Assembly: GCA_009916335.1 (NCBI GenBank) | Contig: SAAR01000058.1 | Coordinates: forward strand, 1 to 13,696 | Length of the DNA stretch: 13,696 nucleotides | Origin: Erysipelotrichia bacterium | Lineage (GTDB): Bacteria; Bacillota_I; Bacilli_A; Erysipelotrichales; Erysipelotrichaceae | Direction: 5' to 3' | In this document: in pieces, positions 7,016 through 13,696 of the stretch | Layout of the letters: each line of letters opens with the position of its first letter | Numbering within the stretch: the first letter of the stretch is position 1 | Translations under genes and position numbers: made by a program | The notes under the pieces: generated by a model | Seen by the model: only the letters and a program-made list of their open reading frames with translations | Database searches by the model: none | What the model was told of the DNA's origin: nothing

Positions 7016-7044
7016 TTGTTTGAAAGCACATAAAGAAGTACAAT
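7016..7044 (+). promoter_or_regulatory. Possible promoter of mgtE
   Basis: TTGTTT (7016-7021) and TACAAT (7039-7044) are 17 bases apart. RNA would start at about 7051, where the AGAGGAGG ribosome site begins, leaving a leader of about 15 bases. There is no room for a magnesium (M-box) riboswitch. Confidence 0.4.
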
Positions 7045-7065
7045 TAAACAAGAGGAGGTGTGCTT

Positions 7066-8415
7066 ATGGATAAAGAAATGACATTAGAACTGTTAAAAGA
7101 GATGATTCATCAAAAAAAGGTGAAGATGCTTAGGGAAGTGTTTGATGAATACAATGTCGTAGATATGAGTGAACTGGTAGGCGAATTAGAACTAGATGAA
7201 GCTTTGTTCATATTTAAGACATTAAAAAAAGATGTAACAAGTGAAATTTTTTCTTATCTTTCCCATGATCAGCAAGAACGTTTGATTGAAGCTTTTACAG
7301 GGAATGAAATTGCTGTGATGTTAGATAATTTGTATAGTGATGATATTGTCGATTTTATGGAAGAAATGCCAGCGAATATTGTGAAACGTGTGCTTCAAAA
7401 TGCCAAACCAGCACAGCGTGTAGAAATTAACAAATTGTTAAATTATAAAGAGGATAGTGCTGGTTCCATTATGACTACCAACTTTATTACATTAAAAGCA
7501 AAGGATACGATTAAGGCTAGTATTGCTCGTTTGCGTAGCTATCAAAATTTAGATCGTACGTTAAACTATGCGTATATTACAGATGCGAAAAAGCAGTTAA
7601 TCGGTTATTTATCATTGAAACGATTGTTGTTTGAAGCAGATGATGAATTGATTGATGATGTGATGGAAAGCGATATTATCTATGTAAAAACAGATGATGA
7701 TCAAGAGTATGCCGCAAAGATGATACAAAAATATGATGTATCAGCAATTCCTGTTGTAAATGATGAATTAAAATTAACAGGGGTTATTACCGTCGATGAT
7801 ATTATTGATGTTATTCATGAGGAAGCAACAGAAGATATTCATAAGATGAATGCGATTGAACCAACCGATGAACCATATTTAGAAACAGGTGTTTTCAGTA
7901 TGTATAAACACCGTATTATCTGGTTGTTAATTTTGATGATTTCTGCAACTTTCACAGGGAATATTTTATTGAACTTTGAAGATAAATTAGCAGGTGTTGC
8001 TTATTTATCAGTATTTATTCCCATGTTGATGGACGCTGCTGGGAATGCAGGAAATCAAGCAAGTACGATGATTACTCGTTCCTTAGCCATTGGGGAAGTA
8101 ACTAGCAAAGATATGTTAAAGGTATGGTTTAAAGAAATACGAGTGGCTTTGCTTTGTGGAGCAACGATGGGGATTGTAAATTTAATACGAGTAAAAATGT
8201 TTATGGGTATGGTGGATATACAAACATCGATCATCGTATCTTTATCTATTACATGTACAGTCATGTGTGCAAAATTAGTGGGTTGTACGTTACCGATGAT
8301 TGCTGTGAAATTAAAGTTGGATCCAGCTGTTATGGCAGGACCTTTGATTACAACCCTTGTTGATGCGTTAGCATTGCTTGTATATTTCACATTAGCCTCT
8401 ACTTTTCTATTATAG
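7066..8415 (+). CDS. mgtE: MgtE-family magnesium transporter
   Basis: 449 residues, the usual length. MgtE is a dimeric Mg2+ channel/transporter of the cytoplasmic membrane, gated by cytosolic Mg2+. The N-terminal helical domain (about 1-130) is followed by two CBS domains (about 136-192 and 200-256), a linking helix and about five membrane helices from 284 to 447. Signatures are PMLMDAAGNAGNQAST (319-334) and DPAVMAGPLITTLVD (419-433), with D433 at the place of the pore aspartate of the family. I chose ATG 7066 because AGAGGAGG (7051-7058) stands 7 bases upstream; an in-frame GTG at 7060 is too close. It is a single-gene unit between two terminators. The 5' leader is very short, so regulation is likely at the protein level through the CBS domains. 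Confidence 0.95.
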   Translation: MDKEMTLELLKEMIHQKKVKMLREVFDEYNVVDMSELVGELELDEALFIFKTLKKDVTSEIFSYLSHDQQERLIEAFTGNEIAVMLDNLYSDDIVDFMEEMPANIVKRVLQNAKPAQRVEINKLLNYKEDSAGSIMTTNFITLKAKDTIKASIARLRSYQNLDRTLNYAYITDAKKQLIGYLSLKRLLFEADDELIDDVMESDIIYVKTDDDQEYAAKMIQKYDVSAIPVVNDELKLTGVITVDDIIDVIHEEATEDIHKMNAIEPTDEPYLETGVFSMYKHRIIWLLILMISATFTGNILLNFEDKLAGVAYLSVFIPMLMDAAGNAGNQASTMITRSLAIGEVTSKDMLKVWFKEIRVALLCGATMGIVNLIRVKMFMGMVDIQTSIIVSLSITCTVMCAKLVGCTLPMIAVKLKLDPAVMAGPLITTLVDALALLVYFTLASTFLL

Positions 8416-8419
8416 GAAT

Positions 8420-8452
8420 AAAACAGCAAACATAACACATGCTGTTTTTTTT
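8420..8452 (+). terminator. Intrinsic terminator of mgtE
   Basis: A 9-bp perfect stem AAAACAGCA/TGCTGTTTT (8420-8428 with 8440-8448) has an 11-base loop and a T-run through 8452. It begins five bases after the stop codon. Confidence 0.92.
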
Positions 8453-8461
8453 GCCAACATT

Positions 8462-8489
8462 TTGTGATTTGTATACTTTGCGTTATAAT
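8462..8489 (+). promoter_or_regulatory. Promoter of alanine dehydrogenase
   Basis: TTGTGA (8462-8467) and a perfect TATAAT (8484-8489) are 16 bases apart, just downstream of the mgtE terminator. RNA should start near 8496, giving a leader of about 45 bases. Confidence 0.65.
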
Positions 8490-8496
8490 GAGTGTA

Positions 8497-8515
8497 ATTC
8501 ACGATACAAGTGAAT
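8497..8515 (+). promoter_or_regulatory. Inverted repeat at the ald transcription start
   Basis: ATTCAC and GTGAAT (8497-8502 with 8510-8515) are exact inverted copies around 7 bases. They fall at or just after the predicted start of RNA. This could be a repressor operator or a 5' stabilising hairpin. Confidence 0.4.
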
Positions 8516-8540
8516 CATGTAAGAAAGATGAGGTACAAGT

Positions 8541-9653
8541 ATGATTATTGGGATTCCTAAGGAAATAAAAAATAATGAAAATCGTGTTTCTATGACACCA
8601 GCAGGTGTATTTAGTTTATGTAAAGCAGGACATGAAGTATATGTAGAAACACAGGCAGGAGTAGGCAGTGGTTTTTTAGATGCTGAATATGTAGAGGCAG
8701 GAGCGAATATTGTAAGTTGTGAAGAAGTATTCGCCAAGGCACAATTAATTATTAAAGTAAAAGAATATTTAGAAAGTGAATATCATTATTTGCGTGAGGA
8801 TCAAATGGTCTTTACCTATTTGCATATTGCGGCGAATGAATCTTTTGCCAATGCATTGATCAATACGAAAACAACAGCGATCGCATATGAAACAGTGGAA
8901 CATGAACATAGTTTACCACTACTTACCCCAATGAGTGCAGTGGCAGGAAGAATGGCAGTACAAGTGGGTGCGAATATGCTACAAAAAGCAAATGGTGGTA
9001 GTGGAATTTTACTTGGTGGTGTACCTGGTGTAATGCCTGCTGAGGTAGTCATTATCGGTGGTGGAAAAGTTGGGTTAAACGCCGCTAAAATCGCTTGTGG
9101 ATTAGGGGCAAATGTTCATGTCTTTGATATTAATGCAGAACGTATGGCATATATTGATGATATTAGCAATGGTAGTATTCATGCTATCTACAATAATGAA
9201 TATAATTTATGTAATGCCTTAAAAAGTGCTGATTTACTAATTGGAGCTGTTTTAGTACCAGGAGGAAAAGCACCAAAATTAGTCAGTGAAGAAATGGTTA
9301 AAATGATGAAAAAAGGAAGTGCGATTGTCGATGTGGCAATTGACCAAGGGGGTTGTATAGAAACATGTGATCATACAACAACACATGATCAACCGACATT
9401 TGAAAAACATGGTGTTTTACATTACTCTGTTGCCAATATGCCAGGTGCAGTTCCAAGAACTTCTACGATTGCTTTAGCCAATGCAACATTACCTTACATT
9501 TTAAAATTAGCGAATGAAGGTTTATGTGCCTTAAAACAAGATGCAGGCTTTATGAAAGGGTTAAACACATATCAAGGCAAATATACATGTGAAGCAGTTG
9601 CGAAAGCGTTGCATCAACAATACCACGATCCAAAGCAATTGATAGAAGGCTAA
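8541..9653 (+). CDS. ald: L-alanine dehydrogenase
   Basis: This 370-residue enzyme is full length for the family. It reversibly deaminates L-alanine to pyruvate and ammonia with NAD+, in the cytoplasm as a hexamer. Catalytic and substrate residues are in place: R15 in ENRV, K74 in IIKVKEY, H95 in TYLHIAAN and D268 in VAIDQGG. The Rossmann fold shows IIGGGKVG (171-178) with D196 of VFDIN to hold the NAD ribose. The C-terminal NMPGAVPRTST stretch (299-309) is typical. Start ATG 8541 follows a GAGG site by 7 bases and has no better rival. It has its own promoter and stands alone, but by drawing on alanine it could affect the D-alanine supply for the ligase operon upstream. Confusion with lysine/saccharopine dehydrogenase relatives is unlikely given the close motif match. 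Confidence 0.96.
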   Translation: MIIGIPKEIKNNENRVSMTPAGVFSLCKAGHEVYVETQAGVGSGFLDAEYVEAGANIVSCEEVFAKAQLIIKVKEYLESEYHYLREDQMVFTYLHIAANESFANALINTKTTAIAYETVEHEHSLPLLTPMSAVAGRMAVQVGANMLQKANGGSGILLGGVPGVMPAEVVIIGGGKVGLNAAKIACGLGANVHVFDINAERMAYIDDISNGSIHAIYNNEYNLCNALKSADLLIGAVLVPGGKAPKLVSEEMVKMMKKGSAIVDVAIDQGGCIETCDHTTTHDQPTFEKHGVLHYSVANMPGAVPRTSTIALANATLPYILKLANEGLCALKQDAGFMKGLNTYQGKYTCEAVAKALHQQYHDPKQLIEG

Positions 9654-9669
9654 CATGTATATCTAAAGC

Positions 9670-9702
9670 TTGTTGGTGCATCACTTATCAACAATGATTT
9701 TT
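9670..9702 (+). terminator. Weak terminator-like hairpin after ald
   Basis: TTGTTG and CAACAA (9670-9675 with 9689-9694) can pair, with a small nested GTG/CAC, and five T lie at 9698-9702. The stem is short and interrupted, so termination may be partial. Confidence 0.4.
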
Positions 9703-9724
9703 ATGTGTGCATTTTTATGGTTTA

Positions 9725-9733
9725 TGGTACAAT
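9725..9733 (+). promoter_or_regulatory. Extended -10 promoter of the O-antigen ligase-like gene
   Basis: TGG-TACAAT is an extended -10 and would start RNA near 9740. The -35 region (about 9705-9710) is poor. The ribosome site AAGGGGAGG at 9747-9755 and ATG 9765 follow at good distances. Confidence 0.55.
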
Positions 9734-9764
9734 AGGGGAAAGTTTTAAGGGGAGGTAGTAGAAG

Positions 9765-11486
9765 ATGGAACAAATCTTTAATCGTAAATATTTTAAATTG
9801 TTTTTTATCTTTTATGTGTTTTTAAACACATTAAGTTTACAGTATTTTGGAATCGAAAGAAATCCTTTATATCCCATTGTATTCTTATGGGGAATTTTAA
9901 TTTTAGGATATGATTTATACAAAAAACAATTGTTTTATAAAAATTCGCATTTAGGATTGATTGGTATGTATGGAATTATCTTATTGCTTGCGACATATTT
10001 TAATAAGGAATACAGCAATCAGGATTCCTATCTTATCTTAGGTATGCAATTATTAATCTTCTTATTATTATTTGCTAATCCTAAGAAAACAACATTAAAA
10101 CAAATCAAAGAGGAAATTAGAACGATCATTCCTTTCACTACCGTATTAACCTTAACAGCGACGTTTATTAGTTTACTCATGTTTTTCTTTAATATTTCTT
10201 CGACAAGAAATGGTATGAGTATTGGTTTGTTAGGAGATCGTTTATTCGGTATTTATTTTAACTGTAATCCAGCTGCGTTCTTAGCTTGTATGATGATGGT
10301 ATTTTCTATGATTGCCATCAAAAGTAAGTATCGCTTTCCATTGTTATATTATGTAAACTTTGTTGCACAATTATTGTATATTATTTTATCAGGGTGTAGA
10401 ACAGCTTTAATTGTCGTCATTTTAATTGCTATTGCTGTTTTATATTATAAGCTATTTAGTAAACATGGTTACTCTCGTATTAAACAAATCGCTGTTTCAT
10501 TGTTTGTTTGTATCACGATTGTTTTTGGAAGTAGTATTGTGCAAAAAACATTGTATTTCATTCCACAAATGCAAGGGGCAGAAACGGTTACAACAAGTCG
10601 TTTTCAATTTGATAAAATCATTGAAATTATGACTTTAATTCAAGAAGGAAAAAGTTCTAACTTACATCGTATTTACGATTTAACAAATGAAGTTTCTAGT
10701 GGACGTGTGGAATTGTTGAATACAGCGTATAAAGTATTTAGATACAATCCTATACAAGGGGTAGGAGTGAACAACTTTCAACGTATGGGTGTGGTATTAA
10801 ATCCTAGCGATCATGTTGTACAACAACCACAAGTAGTACATACTCATAATGTATTTGTGGAAACAGCAGTCATTGGGGGAATCTTTGGCTTTATGGTTTT
10901 CTTCTTATTCTTCTTAAAGTCAAGTGCAACCATATGGACAACCTTTAAAAAGTATGCAGGAAGTTCTTCTTACTTCATCATCTTATGTTTTACCTTAGTT
11001 GTCTTAAGCGATTTTCTAGGAGGTATGTTTGATTATGGAGTATTCTATGTTTATTCTTTATCCTCCACACTTTCTTGGGTATTCTTAGGCTATCTATATT
11101 GGTTAAATGATCACCCTATGTTAAAGCTATCCAGTGATTCTAAATACTATGATTTTATGTATTATCATTTAGTAAAAGTAGACTATCAAAGAAGTAGAAC
11201 TGAAAACTTTGAAAATGTTGTGATTCAAATCTTAGATAGTGCTTGTGATGATGAAGTTTATATTGTAAAAGTAGATATTGTATTAAACTATAAAGCAATA
11301 CAAGATCACTTTATCTATCATGCTATTTTTGATGTGATAGGAGCAAGTAAAGAACAATTAGATGAGTGTAAAGATAATATGGCACTTGAGTTATATGAAA
11401 TGGTTTCTCAAGAAATCGCCACATTAATTAGTGATGGAAATGATGTTACACAATTACCAAAAGGCAATGTAAACATCGTTACATGA
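9765..11486 (+). CDS. O-antigen ligase/polymerase (Wzy/WaaL)-like membrane protein
   Basis: 573 residues with roughly ten to twelve membrane helices between about 9 and 447. The family signature is visible: SGCRTALI (209-216), a large extracytoplasmic loop holding SGRVELL (312-318), YNPIQGVGVNNF (327-338) and HTHNVFVE (359-366). Its arginines and histidines are expected to work on polyprenyl-linked glycans. Family members polymerise or transfer lipid-linked sugar chains to an acceptor at the outer face of the membrane. In a Gram-positive this could be a wall or capsule polysaccharide, teichoic acid or glycoprotein glycan, but no glycosyltransferase genes lie nearby to decide. Residues after about 455 form a soluble tail of nearly 120 residues that I do not recognise and that is not part of the usual core. 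It is transcribed alone from its own promoter. Confidence 0.8.
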   Translation: MEQIFNRKYFKLFFIFYVFLNTLSLQYFGIERNPLYPIVFLWGILILGYDLYKKQLFYKNSHLGLIGMYGIILLLATYFNKEYSNQDSYLILGMQLLIFLLLFANPKKTTLKQIKEEIRTIIPFTTVLTLTATFISLLMFFFNISSTRNGMSIGLLGDRLFGIYFNCNPAAFLACMMMVFSMIAIKSKYRFPLLYYVNFVAQLLYIILSGCRTALIVVILIAIAVLYYKLFSKHGYSRIKQIAVSLFVCITIVFGSSIVQKTLYFIPQMQGAETVTTSRFQFDKIIEIMTLIQEGKSSNLHRIYDLTNEVSSGRVELLNTAYKVFRYNPIQGVGVNNFQRMGVVLNPSDHVVQQPQVVHTHNVFVETAVIGGIFGFMVFFLFFLKSSATIWTTFKKYAGSSSYFIILCFTLVVLSDFLGGMFDYGVFYVYSLSSTLSWVFLGYLYWLNDHPMLKLSSDSKYYDFMYYHLVKVDYQRSRTENFENVVIQILDSACDDEVYIVKVDIVLNYKAIQDHFIYHAIFDVIGASKEQLDECKDNMALELYEMVSQEIATLISDGNDVTQLPKGNVNIVT

Positions 11487-11495
11487 TCATAAAAG

Positions 11496-11523
11496 AAACA
11501 GGGGGCATAATACTCCCTGTTTT
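11496..11523 (+). terminator. Hairpin after the O-antigen ligase-like gene
   Basis: An 8-bp perfect stem AAACAGGG/CCCTGTTT (11496-11503 with 11515-11522) begins ten bases after the stop. Only four T follow, so it is a modest terminator. Its left arm and loop can instead pair with bases 11579-11588. Confidence 0.5.
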
Positions 11524-11535
11524 ATATTGCATTTC

Positions 11536-11564
11536 TTGATAAGCGAATGCTTATATGGTAGAAT
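11536..11564 (+). promoter_or_regulatory. Near-consensus promoter of the YitT-family gene
   Basis: TTGATA (11536-11541), a 17-base spacer, and TAGAAT (11559-11564) preceded by TGG form an extended, near-consensus promoter. RNA should start near 11571, giving a leader of about 75 bases that contains a hairpin and a T-run. Confidence 0.75.
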
Positions 11565-11583
11565 GTAGCTAATTGATTTTATG

Positions 11584-11611
11584 CCCCCCTAAAGTTCATG
11601 GGGAGTTTTTT
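11584..11611 (+). terminator. Leader hairpin with T-run before the YitT-family gene
   Basis: Six C (11584-11589) can pair with GGGG (11600-11603) around a loop of about ten bases. AG and then six T (11606-11611) follow. It lies inside the leader made from the promoter at 11536, so it either attenuates that transcript or terminates read-through from upstream. The same C-run is complementary to the G-run at 11501-11505. Confidence 0.5.
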
Positions 11612-11646
11612 ATTTGTTATTACGCTTTAAATAAAGGAGAATTATT

Positions 11647-12504
11647 ATGACTATACAAAATAAATGGATTAAATTTTTAAAAGATTGTTTTATTGATATA
11701 GTAGGAGGATTATTAATAGGAATCGGTGTTTATAACTTTGCTGTAAATGCCTCTTTTCCTCTTGCTGGTGTATCAGGAATCGCATTAGTATTCTATCGCT
11801 TTTTTGATCTTCCAATTGGTTGGGGTTCCATTCTTTTAAATATCCCTATTATTATTTTATGTTATCGTGTACTAGGCAAAAAGTTTCTTTTTGTATCTTT
11901 AAGAACATTACTTATCAGTTCTTTAATGATTGACTATGTTGCCCCCTTATTTCCTGTATATGAAGGAGAAAGAATGTTAGCAGCTGTTTGTACAGGTGTT
12001 TTTTTAGGACTAGGATATGCATTAATCTATATGAATGATACTTCCACAGGAGGTATGGACTTTGTCATTATGGCAGTAAAGAAGTTAAAACCACACTTCT
12101 CATTAGGAAGAATCATTTTGATTGTAGATGCAATTGTTGTTATTATGGGTGGTTTCTTATTACAAGAAGTAGATGGAACGATTTATGGTATGATCGTTAC
12201 TTATTTAATGACCATGGTAATTGATAAAATTATGTTTGGTATTGATGCAGGTAAGGTTGCTTGGATCATTAGTGATAAAGGCAATGAAATTGCAGAAACA
12301 ATTGATCAATCAACAGGTAGAGGTTGTACCATTATGGAGGCAAAAGGAGGATATTCTAAAGCGAGAAAACAAGTCATCATGGTAGCTTGTAGTAATCATG
12401 AAATGTATCGTATTCATAAACATGTAAAACAAGCCGATCCAGATGCATTCACTATGATTATGGAATCCGATGAAGTATTAGGGGAAGGGTTTAAAGAAGA
12501 GTAA
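11647..12504 (+). CDS. YitT-family membrane protein with DUF2179 domain
   Basis: 285 residues. Five to six membrane helices fill about 15-195 (for example 15-34, 60-76, 82-99, 111-128, 155-171, 180-195). A C-terminal cytoplasmic DUF2179 domain (about 203-280) carries the typical GRGCTIMEAKGGY, DPDAFT and DEVLGEGF segments. Proteins of this architecture are common in Firmicutes, often in several copies, and their function is not established. Start ATG 11647 lies 7 bases after an AAAGGAGA site. It appears to be a single-gene unit with a strong promoter and an unusually structured leader, followed by a curved A-rich region. Family assignment is firm; function is unknown. Confidence 0.92.
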   Translation: MTIQNKWIKFLKDCFIDIVGGLLIGIGVYNFAVNASFPLAGVSGIALVFYRFFDLPIGWGSILLNIPIIILCYRVLGKKFLFVSLRTLLISSLMIDYVAPLFPVYEGERMLAAVCTGVFLGLGYALIYMNDTSTGGMDFVIMAVKKLKPHFSLGRIILIVDAIVVIMGGFLLQEVDGTIYGMIVTYLMTMVIDKIMFGIDAGKVAWIISDKGNEIAETIDQSTGRGCTIMEAKGGYSKARKQVIMVACSNHEMYRIHKHVKQADPDAFTMIMESDEVLGEGFKEE

Positions 12505-12528
12505 GTAAAAGTGCTTTTCAACCCTTAC

Positions 12529-12593
12529 AAAAAGGTAAAAAAAGCATAAAAACAGCTAAAAAAAGACAAAAATAACAAAAAAATACAATTTTT
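12529..12593. repeat. Helically phased A-tracts (predicted curved DNA)
   Basis: Seven A- or A/T-tracts of 5-7 bases lie at 12529-12533, 12537-12543, 12548-12552, 12558-12564, 12568-12572, 12577-12583 and 12587-12593. Their centres are 9-11 bp apart, one per helical turn, which is the classic arrangement for intrinsic bending. The tracts alternate in length (5,7,5,7,5,7,7), forming an imperfect tandem repeat of about 20 bp. The element lies 150-215 bp upstream of the prepilin start. Confidence 0.75.
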
Positions 12594-12632
12594 CTATCTA
12601 AACTGCCTGAAAATGTAAAGTTTAAATTATAT

Positions 12633-12672
12633 GATATGTGTGTAAATAAAATATAACTGCATATCTTTTTTT
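12633..12672 (+). terminator. Weak terminator-like hairpin before the prepilin gene
   Basis: GATATG and CATATC (12633-12638 with 12660-12665) can pair across a 21-base loop and are followed by seven T. The stem is short and AT-rich, so this is only a possible end for the YitT transcript. Confidence 0.35.
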
Positions 12673-12694
12673 ATTCTGTATATAAGGGAAATAG

Positions 12695-12703
12695 TGGTAA
12701 TAT
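12695..12703 (+). promoter_or_regulatory. Possible extended -10 promoter of the pilin operon
   Basis: TGG-TAATAT resembles an extended -10 and would start RNA near 12710, some 25 bases before the ribosome site AGAGGA (12734-12739). No clear -35 is present; the AT-rich surroundings offer other candidates, such as TATATA at 12679-12684. Confidence 0.35.
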
Positions 12704-12744
12704 TTTATGGTATTTATTAAATTTTAGAAAGTGAGAGGAAAAGT

Positions 12745-13179
12745 ATGAAAAATTTAAGAAAAAACAAAAAAGGGTTTACATTAGTAGAAGTAATTGTTGT
12801 ATTAGTTATTTTAGCAATCTTAATTGCAATTGCAGTACCATCTGTTATGAAGTATATTGATGATGCAAATGAAGCTAAATATTTAGCTCAGGCTAGAGGT
12901 GCTATGATTGCGATGGAATCAGAAATTACAAAAGACTATGCAGATGATAAAGCAGTAGATACAGGTAAAGCAAGTACTGATGCTATTACTGAAATTGATC
13001 TTACAGGGGAAATAACAGAAATCAAAGCATTTACAAATGCAGACGGTACAGGTGACTATATATCAAATGATAAAGCTGAAGTTTCACCTAACAAGATTAA
13101 ATCATATAGAGTAACATTTAAAAATGGTACAAAAGTATTAATTCCAGTAAATGGAAGTGCTGAAGTTGAAAAAAATTAA
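12745..13179 (+). CDS. Type IV pilin-like prepilin (class III signal)
   Basis: 144 residues. A short basic leader ends in KKG (8-10), to be cut before F11 by a prepilin peptidase. The mature protein begins FTLVE with the required Glu at +5 and Pro at +22, and has the usual hydrophobic N-terminal helix (about 11-32) that packs the pilus core. The soluble part (about 38-144) is acidic, has no cysteine and shows no domain I recognise. The mature length would be 134 residues, larger than a typical ComGC-type pseudopilin, so a structural pilin is favoured, though a pseudopilin of a competence or secretion system is possible. ATG 12745 follows AGAGGA at about 5 bases. The next gene encodes a prepilin peptidase, which supports the assignment and suggests a pilus locus continuing to the right. 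Confidence 0.9.
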   Translation: MKNLRKNKKGFTLVEVIVVLVILAILIAIAVPSVMKYIDDANEAKYLAQARGAMIAMESEITKDYADDKAVDTGKASTDAITEIDLTGEITEIKAFTNADGTGDYISNDKAEVSPNKIKSYRVTFKNGTKVLIPVNGSAEVEKN

Positions 13180-13199
13180 TTAAAATCAAATTTAAATCC

Positions 13200-13225
13200 T
13201 AAAGCCTCTTTTATTAGAGGCTTTA
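13200..13225 (+). promoter_or_regulatory. Strong intercistronic stem between pilin and peptidase
   Basis: A 10-bp perfect stem TAAAGCCTCT/AGAGGCTTTA (13200-13209 with 13216-13225) has a 6-base loop. No T-run follows, so full termination is unlikely. It may protect the 3' end of an abundant pilin mRNA or reduce peptidase expression relative to pilin. Confidence 0.6.
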
Positions 13226-13261
13226 AGAGTATATTAAGTAGGGTAAAGAAAGGGTGATATG

Positions 13262-13696
13262 ATGGACGCAATCTTAATAATGGTGTATTTCTATGTGTTC
13301 ATTATTGGTATGTGTATTGCTAGTTTTATGAATGTAGTAATTTATCGTGTACCTAATCATTTAGATTTTGTGAAAGGGAGATCATTTTGTCCTAACTGTC
13401 ATACTACTTTAAAACCATATGATATGATTCCTGTCCTTAGTTGGATCATACTAAAAGGAAAATGTCGAAATTGTCATACATCAATTTCCATACGCTATCC
13501 TTTGATTGAATTATTTGGTGGTATCTTAGCAATTTGGATATTTCATCACTATTTGTTTACATGGGATAGTTTATTGATATTTGCTTTTAGTATGATTTTA
13601 TTAGCGATTGCGATGGTTGATATAGATACGATGGAGATTGCAAATGGGTTTATCATTTCTTGTTTAATTTGTGCTATAATATCTATATTATTACAC
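13262..13696 (+). CDS. Prepilin peptidase (type IV leader peptidase), 3' end outside window
   Basis: 145 codons are visible and the frame stays open to the right edge. This membrane aspartic protease cleaves prepilin leaders after Gly and, in family members with the N-terminal cysteine-rich domain, methylates the new N-terminal Phe. The first helix region GMCIASFMNVVIYRVP (16-31) matches the family. Two CxxC pairs (C43/C46 and C68/C71) form the expected zinc site. The first catalytic aspartate is D120 in MVDIDTME; the second (GxGD motif) lies beyond the window. An in-frame ATG at 13259 is also possible, but ATG 13262 is better spaced from the AGGGTGA site (13251-13257). It follows the prepilin gene by 82 bases and should process it. 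Confidence 0.93.
   Translation, partial: MDAILIMVYFYVFIIGMCIASFMNVVIYRVPNHLDFVKGRSFCPNCHTTLKPYDMIPVLSWIILKGKCRNCHTSISIRYPLIELFGGILAIWIFHHYLFTWDSLLIFAFSMILLAIAMVDIDTMEIANGFIISCLICAIISILLH

Noticed and set aside
7014..7065. A magnesium-sensing riboswitch before mgtE
   Set aside because: Only about 50 bases separate the preceding terminator from the start codon, too little for the M-box fold.
8055..8438. A 127-codon minus-strand frame over the end of mgtE
   Set aside because: It is antisense to the conserved membrane segment of mgtE, has no ribosome site and shows no recognisable domain.
11581..11592. A tiny ATG-CCC-CCC-TAA leader peptide in the YitT leader
   Set aside because: It has no ribosome site and is explained by the complementary C-run of the hairpin.
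12505..12744. A small gene between the YitT-family gene and the prepilin gene
   Set aside because: The region is A-rich, stop-filled and lacks a ribosome site except the one for the prepilin.

Overview
The window is AT-rich. Every gene lies on the plus strand, with strong AGGAGG-type ribosome sites, short intergenic gaps and several hairpin-plus-T-run terminators. Gene content (OmpR-type two-component system, Mur ligase/Ddl pair, MgtE, alanine dehydrogenase, YitT-family protein, type IV pilin with prepilin peptidase) fits a low-GC Gram-positive bacterium (Firmicutes/Bacillota). The style suggests a gut Erysipelotrichia/Clostridia-like lineage, but that finer placement is an impression and not proven. 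No tRNA, rRNA, CRISPR array or insertion sequence was seen.

Layout. (1) 2-1162: a HipA-like kinase whose start lies left of the window. (2) 1163-1480: a gene-free interval with a foldable, terminator-like element, a 12-bp direct repeat and the promoter of the next operon. (3) 1481-3522: response regulator and sensor kinase overlapping by one base, closed by a strong terminator. (4) 3586-6981: alpha/beta hydrolase, membrane-anchored MurF-like ligase and D-Ala-D-Ala ligase-like ATP-grasp enzyme, closed by a terminator. (5) 7066-8415: MgtE magnesium transporter with its own terminator. (6) 8541-9653: alanine dehydrogenase. (7) 9765-11486: O-antigen ligase/polymerase-like membrane protein. (8) 11647-12504: YitT/DUF2179 membrane protein behind a near-consensus promoter and an unusual set of mutually exclusive hairpins. 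(9) 12745 to the right edge: type IV prepilin, an intercistronic stem, and a prepilin peptidase cut by the window edge.

How the parts may work together. The most coherent system is the cell-envelope block: a membrane sensor/regulator pair next to a three-gene unit that would make a D-Ala-D-Ala-like dipeptide (Ddl-like) and attach it to a cell-wall precursor or related glycan (MurF-like, membrane-bound), with a hydrolase of unknown substrate. The arrangement recalls glycopeptide-resistance loci (VanR/VanS plus ligase), but VanH and VanX partners are absent and no shared operator links the regulator to the ligase operon, so regulation is inference. Alanine dehydrogenase nearby touches the same alanine pool, though it has its own promoter. 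The pilin and peptidase at the right edge begin a type IV pilus or competence/secretion locus. Upstream of it lies a run of helically phased A-tracts that should make the DNA intrinsically curved.
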